Shown here piece after piece: positions 60,154-64,000 of a DNA stretch of 64,000 bases. The notes beneath the pieces were generated by a model. It searched no databases, was not told where the DNA came from, and saw nothing but the letters and a program-made list of their open reading frames with translations. Origin of the DNA: Streptomyces sp. NBC_00536 (GTDB taxonomy: Bacteria > Actinomycetota > Actinomycetes > Streptomycetales > Streptomycetaceae); contig NZ_CP107819.1 in NCBI RefSeq assembly GCF_036346295.1, positions 8,122,001 to 8,186,000 of the forward strand. The letters run 5' to 3'. Position numbers and translations under genes: made by a program. Positions within the stretch are counted from its first letter, which is position 1; each line of letters begins with the position of its first letter.

Positions 60154-61038
60154 GTGGCAGTGATCAAGGTGGAGCGCCACGGTGCGTTCAATGTCAACTG
60201 CGTCGGGTGGGAGCGTCTGCCGTTTCCGCTGAGCTTCAGTGTCCGTGAGGCTGAAGGCTCGTGGATGATCAGCGCGGCCGCCGCCCGGGCCGGAGAGCTG
60301 ATCGATGTGCTCACCCGCACGGCGAACGACACGGTCGTCGTCGTGAACCTGGCGACGAACAGTTTTCTGCACGATGACTACCAGCAATGGCGGCCGTCCC
60401 TGATCGCAGCAGAACAAGGGGTCGACTGCACCGTCCACCCGGTCGGGCCATGGGCCTCGGGCTCCATCGAGCTCGGCGAGGAGTTCCTGACGTTGCACCG
60501 GAACAGCCTGCCCCGATTCCTGAGCAGCGACTGGTCACCCTACGAGCTGTCGCTGGTCGACGTGCCGGCGGGCGCGACCCCCGGGCAGCTCGATGAGCTC
60601 GCTCTGGTCATCGGCACGGCCGCCGGCGACGAGCCGGTCCTCCCTCGCCTCGATGGCTCACGCTTCTGGTTCTCCGGACACGACGACTGCTACCTGGCGG
60701 TGGAATCGACAGATCCAGCCATGCCCTCGTCGATCCTCGGCCGACTACTGGCCCTGCTGGCCGGGTCCGCCCTGCTCGGTGCCAGTGGAGCCCCATCAGT
60801 GAGCGTCCCGGAACCGGAGAGTGCGCTGTCAGAGCAGCTGATCGCCGAGAACCCCCATTGGAGCGGAGTCGTCGGGAGGGCGTCCGGGACCACGGTGACC
60901 GTCAAGTTGTCGGCTCTGCCCGAGCGGTGGCGCCTTGGCCAGCAGCTACCGGAGCGGGCCGACCGTACGGCGACGCTCGATCTCGCCCACGGCGTGTGGC
61001 ATCTCGCTGCCGGTGAGTCACAGGTGAGCCTTAGATGA
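60154..61038 (+). CDS. Conserved protein of unknown function
   Basis: 294 residues from GTG 60154. The N-terminal half has mixed strands (GAFNVNCVGWERLPFPLSFS, DTVVVVNLATNSFL) and PSLIAAEQGVDCTVHPVG, the segment whose inverted copy lies at 56899. The C-terminal half carries a possible membrane-like or buried helix RLLALLAGSALLGASGAPS, then WRLGQQLPERADRTATLDLA. No motif recognised. A lone gene after DUF2867 with a 173-base gap. Confidence 0.65.
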   Translation: MAVIKVERHGAFNVNCVGWERLPFPLSFSVREAEGSWMISAAAARAGELIDVLTRTANDTVVVVNLATNSFLHDDYQQWRPSLIAAEQGVDCTVHPVGPWASGSIELGEEFLTLHRNSLPRFLSSDWSPYELSLVDVPAGATPGQLDELALVIGTAAGDEPVLPRLDGSRFWFSGHDDCYLAVESTDPAMPSSILGRLLALLAGSALLGASGAPSVSVPEPESALSEQLIAENPHWSGVVGRASGTTVTVKLSALPERWRLGQQLPERADRTATLDLAHGVWHLAAGESQVSLR

Positions 61039-61068
61039 GTCACAGGGGGTGCGCCTTCAGCGCTGCCG

Positions 61069-61233
61069 GTGACAGCAAATGACGATGCGGAACCCTGGCC
61101 GAGCGCACTCGGTGACCTGCTCGGGGTGGACGGCCCAACGGTCGGGCACGCATTCGAGCCCACCGACGACGACGGGCTTCGGCTGTTCGCCCAAGGTGCC
61201 CCGCGTGTCCGCACCGTGATGAATTACAGGTAG
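61069..61233 (+). CDS. Possible small protein or gene tail
   Basis: 54 codons from GTG 61069 to TAG with typical codon bias: VTANDDAEPWPSALGDLLGV, then GHAFEPTDDDGLRLFAQGAP and RVRTVMNYR. It overlaps the end of the convergent HTH gene by ten bases. It reads like the C-terminal end of a longer lost protein more than an independent gene. Confidence 0.3.
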   Translation: MTANDDAEPWPSALGDLLGVDGPTVGHAFEPTDDDGLRLFAQGAPRVRTVMNYR

Positions 61234-61976
61234 GGGGAGTCCTCCCGCAGCGAGCGTGCCAGCCCGGCGACGTGCTGTGCCTGGGCGGCGGAGAGGCGCC
61301 GCGTCTCCCACAGCAGGGCCGCGGCGTCGACCGCCTCCGGGGCCGGGGGCGGTGGTACCTCGCGCAGGTGGACGCCCGTCAGGGCGGCCAGTGCCTGGGA
61401 GTCGATCCCCAGCACGGCTGCGAAGTCCGTGACCAAACGGGGGGTCAGGTCCTTGCGACCGGAACCGATCACACCGTAAGTGGACGCCGACAGATACGTG
61501 GGCGTCGCGATCGCCAGGATCTTGGCCATGCCGGTCCAGCTCAGATTGCGGTACTGGAGCATGCGAATGACCCGGCCTCCCAGGTCGGCAGCGGACGCGA
61601 GCCGCTTCGCGGCGAAGACGGAAAGCCGTTCCTCCTGCGGTAGTGAGTGGACCAGCCGCAGGAGTTCATGCCGTTGCGCCTCAGGGAGGTGCAGTGCGTC
61701 CATCACGATGTACGGTCCCCACCGCTCGGCCGCTCCGTCCAAAGGCGCCATGTCGTCCGGGACGGAGAGGCCCGCGAGGATGAACAGGTCGACGGTGTGG
61801 AAACCCGTGGCAGGCGCGATCCGCCGGAGCAGTCTCGCGCCGGATGTTTCCCCCATGAGCACCGCTCGGAGCTCGTTCTCAGTCGATCCGGCGCGTTCGG
61901 CCAGCTCCTGCACACGCAGCTGCCTGTGGTCCAGCAACCACGCCAGCATCACGCCGAAACCAGGGTGCTCCGTCAT
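61224..61976 (-). CDS. Helix-turn-helix (XRE-like) regulatory protein
   Basis: 250 residues. Two HTH-like regions can be seen: LAWLLDHRQLRVQELAERAG near the N-terminus and MAKILAIATPTYLSASTYGV in the middle, the latter followed by GSGRKDLTPRLVTDFAAVLG like a Cro/CI domain. The family occurs in Streptomyces beside small immunity-like genes. Target and ligand unknown. ATG 61976 (MTEHPGFGVMLAWLL). Confidence 0.75.
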   Translation of the reverse strand: MTEHPGFGVMLAWLLDHRQLRVQELAERAGSTENELRAVLMGETSGARLLRRIAPATGFHTVDLFILAGLSVPDDMAPLDGAAERWGPYIVMDALHLPEAQRHELLRLVHSLPQEERLSVFAAKRLASAADLGGRVIRMLQYRNLSWTGMAKILAIATPTYLSASTYGVIGSGRKDLTPRLVTDFAAVLGIDSQALAALTGVHLREVPPPPAPEAVDAAALLWETRRLSAAQAQHVAGLARSLREDSPYL

Positions 61977-62036
61977 GCCCGCAGCCTAAACCTCGGGCTG
62001 CCGACACCGGCTGCCGGACCGGACGGGGCCAGTCGG

Positions 62037-62720
62037 TCAGGCTGGGTTGGTGGCATCCCAGGCCTGGCGGATGTTCGCGGGGATCCGGCCGCGGAGGGGG
62101 ATCTGGTAGCCGTTGGCGGTGGCCCAGGCGCGGATGGTGTCCGTGTCGACGGGGCCTCTGGCCGGGGTCTGCGGGGGTTCGTAGGGGAGGGGGGCCGACG
62201 GGGTGAAGGTGGGTGGGGCGGGCAGGAGGTCCTGGGGGAACTGGGGGACGGTGGTTTCCCCACGGAGGACCGAGGCGAGGAACGCGGTGAGGGTGCCGTC
62301 GTACGTGAACCAGCGGGGCCCGCGCGCCTCGTTGACGGCGATGCGCCAGCGGTCGGGCGTTCGCTCCGGCTCGGTGATCCAGAACAGGTACTCGCCGTTG
62401 TCGGTGACGCCGATGGCCGACAGGGACCGCGGGTCATGGGGCACGGGGTGCGTGGCGCCGTCGTGGTCCTGCTGGAGCTGTCCGCGGATCCGGGCGGGCA
62501 TGGGTCCGGTGAGGCGGACCCATTCGGTGACCCCGTGCGGGTGGTAGACGCTGAGGTAGTCGGCGTAGCGGCCGGGTCCGTACGTCGCGGCGAGCGCCTT
62601 GTAGTCCGAGGGGAGCGGCATGCCCAGTTCCGCTTCGACGGCGTACCAGTTGACGGGGCCAGGCGCGGTGGCGGGCGGAGGGCAGATCTGGGTGAGTGCT
62701 CTCAGATCAGAGTCGGGCAC
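62037..62720 (-). CDS. SUKH domain protein fused to an Lsr2-type DNA-binding tail, copy 1
   Basis: 227 residues. The SUKH (SMI1/KNR4) domain covers about 20-160: NWYAVEAELGMPLPSDYKAL, YGPG, VTDNGEYLFWIT and NEARGPRWFTYDG. After a Pro-rich linker, residues 187-227 read VDTDTIRAWATANGYQIPLR then GRIPANIRQAWDA. That is the Lsr2 C-terminal AT-hook-like fold, R-G-R included. So an immunity-type domain is tethered to a xenogeneic-DNA-binding module. Paralogue of the next gene upstream on the same strand. Confidence 0.82.
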   Translation of the reverse strand: MPDSDLRALTQICPPPATAPGPVNWYAVEAELGMPLPSDYKALAATYGPGRYADYLSVYHPHGVTEWVRLTGPMPARIRGQLQQDHDGATHPVPHDPRSLSAIGVTDNGEYLFWITEPERTPDRWRIAVNEARGPRWFTYDGTLTAFLASVLRGETTVPQFPQDLLPAPPTFTPSAPLPYEPPQTPARGPVDTDTIRAWATANGYQIPLRGRIPANIRQAWDATNPA

Positions 62721-62834
62721 GGGAGTCCTCTGCTGCGGCGGTGGTGCTGGGCGGCGTGTTCAGGGTTCGTTGTCGAGGGCTTGCCGGGAGAGGCCGGCGG
62801 ACTTCGGTTACCGGCTGGCCGGCGGGCCAATCGG

Positions 62835-63542
<708 letters not shown>

Positions 63543-63589
63543 CTTGACTCCTGGAAGGGCTACGGACGTCGGTGGGGCCGGGGACGACG

Positions 63590-63795
63590 CGCGACTGTGC
63601 GACCTGCGGGCACAGCGTGGACTGGGCGCGGATGCGGTGGACGGAATCGGGCGGCTCTACGAGGTGAAGTCGCGATCTGTTGGTGGTCTCGAGCCTGGGT
63701 TCGGAGGCGGAAGAGACAAAGGTGCGGTTCATCCCCGACCCGCACGAGGAACTCACGGCCCGCCCCAGCCCGAACATCGTGTTGATCGGAATCCG
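63590..63795 (+). pseudogene. Relic of a DUF3883/NO VEIN-type protein gene
   Basis: Plus-strand sense DLRAQRGLGADAVDGIGRLY then EVKSR matches the D-RG-GADA-D---R-YE-K core of DUF3883-type proteins. It then jumps frame to LLVVSSLGSEAEETKVRFIP, similar to that family's next block, and stops shortly after NIVLIGIRY. A deletion joins two conserved pieces, and both ends are missing. Confidence 0.45.
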
Positions 63796-63820
63796 CTACT
63801 GCCAAAGCCGTCTCTCTTCG

Positions 63821-64000
63821 TCACTCGGAAGTCGGAGGAGTGATCAACCGAGTCCCTTGCGGCAGGACGGGAGCGAGTACGGCGGAGCGCAGACCCTGGA
63901 AGTCGGTGCGTAGCGGGTCCAGGGCGAGGAGCGAGGAAAGCGTGAGGGTGCGCTGGTGGCACCGGTGCTCGTCCAGGACGGACGTGGGGAGGACGTAGAA
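63821..64000 (-). CDS. C-terminal end of a gene running off the window
   Basis: The last 59 codons of a minus-strand gene whose 5' end lies beyond base 64000: FYVLPTSVLDEHRCHQRTLT, then LDPLRTDFQGLRSAVLAPVL and PQGTRLITPPTSE. Codon third positions are GC-rich, as in real genes here. Too little remains to name a family. Confidence 0.4.
   Translation of the reverse strand, partial: FYVLPTSVLDEHRCHQRTLTLSSLLALDPLRTDFQGLRSAVLAPVLPQGTRLITPPTSE

Overview
The window is high-GC actinobacterial DNA, almost certainly a Streptomyces chromosome. Genes show very strong G/C bias at codon third positions and GTG/TTG starts. Many neighbours overlap by the four bases ATGA or GTGA. Typical families are present: WXG/RHS polymorphic toxins, a double-MerR regulator, Lsr2-type domains, an Imm5-like pair, NB-ARC/TPR and NACHT proteins. 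A near-consensus Streptomyces parS box lies inside the RHS toxin gene.

Layout. 1-9625: the end of an SseB-like gene, a WXG-type secretion partner and a 1,595-residue RHS polymorphic toxin, then an immunity-type array (three copies of one 136-residue protein, a SUKH protein, a SUKH fragment and a pair of about 250-residue paralogues). 9691-14235: a frameshifted gene, an aminoglycoside-phosphotransferase-like kinase and a MacB/FtsX-type ABC exporter. 14550-18505: a decayed conjugation-type gene, two Imm5-like genes, a divergent double-MerR regulator and an unknown gene. 18848-22567: a hydrolase, then an arsenic island (ArsI/CadI-like dioxygenase, ArsR, aquaglyceroporin, ArsC and an ArsN1-like acetyltransferase). 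22660-25791: a short-chain dehydrogenase behind a 36-bp hairpin, small conserved genes and a VOC protein.

25829-26172 holds two tRNA-like structures. In each the T arm and 3' acceptor strand come before the 5' acceptor strand and D arm, so both read as circularly permuted tRNA genes. Acceptor stems, anticodon stems and flanking helices all pair. I regard this as the most unexpected element of the window.

26302-39584 is defence-like: a NACHT ATPase with about 15 HEAT repeats, and an NB-ARC/TPR receptor next to a small helical protein. The small protein's C-terminus repeats the receptor's N-terminal motif (GI-SLGD-A-NT), the layout expected for amyloid-templated NLR signalling. Between them lie a deacetylase, a glycosyltransferase and a TetR/hydrolase pair. 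39797-53708: ATP-grasp protein, two-component system, several regulators with clear operators, an MFS transporter, cell-wall proteins, oxidoreductases and a truncated ECF sigma factor. 53858-56727: two secreted proteins ending in a strong terminator.

56899-59384 is a patchwork of relics (a galactose-oxidase-like gene, an IS110-type transposase tail and an inverted 38-bp copy of a gene 3.5 kb away) mixed with intact small genes. 59495-64000: DUF2867 and unknown genes, an HTH protein, two SUKH proteins fused to Lsr2-type DNA-binding tails, a DUF3883-type relic and the end of a gene running off the window.

No function was confirmed by a database search; all family names rest on motifs read from the translated sequence.
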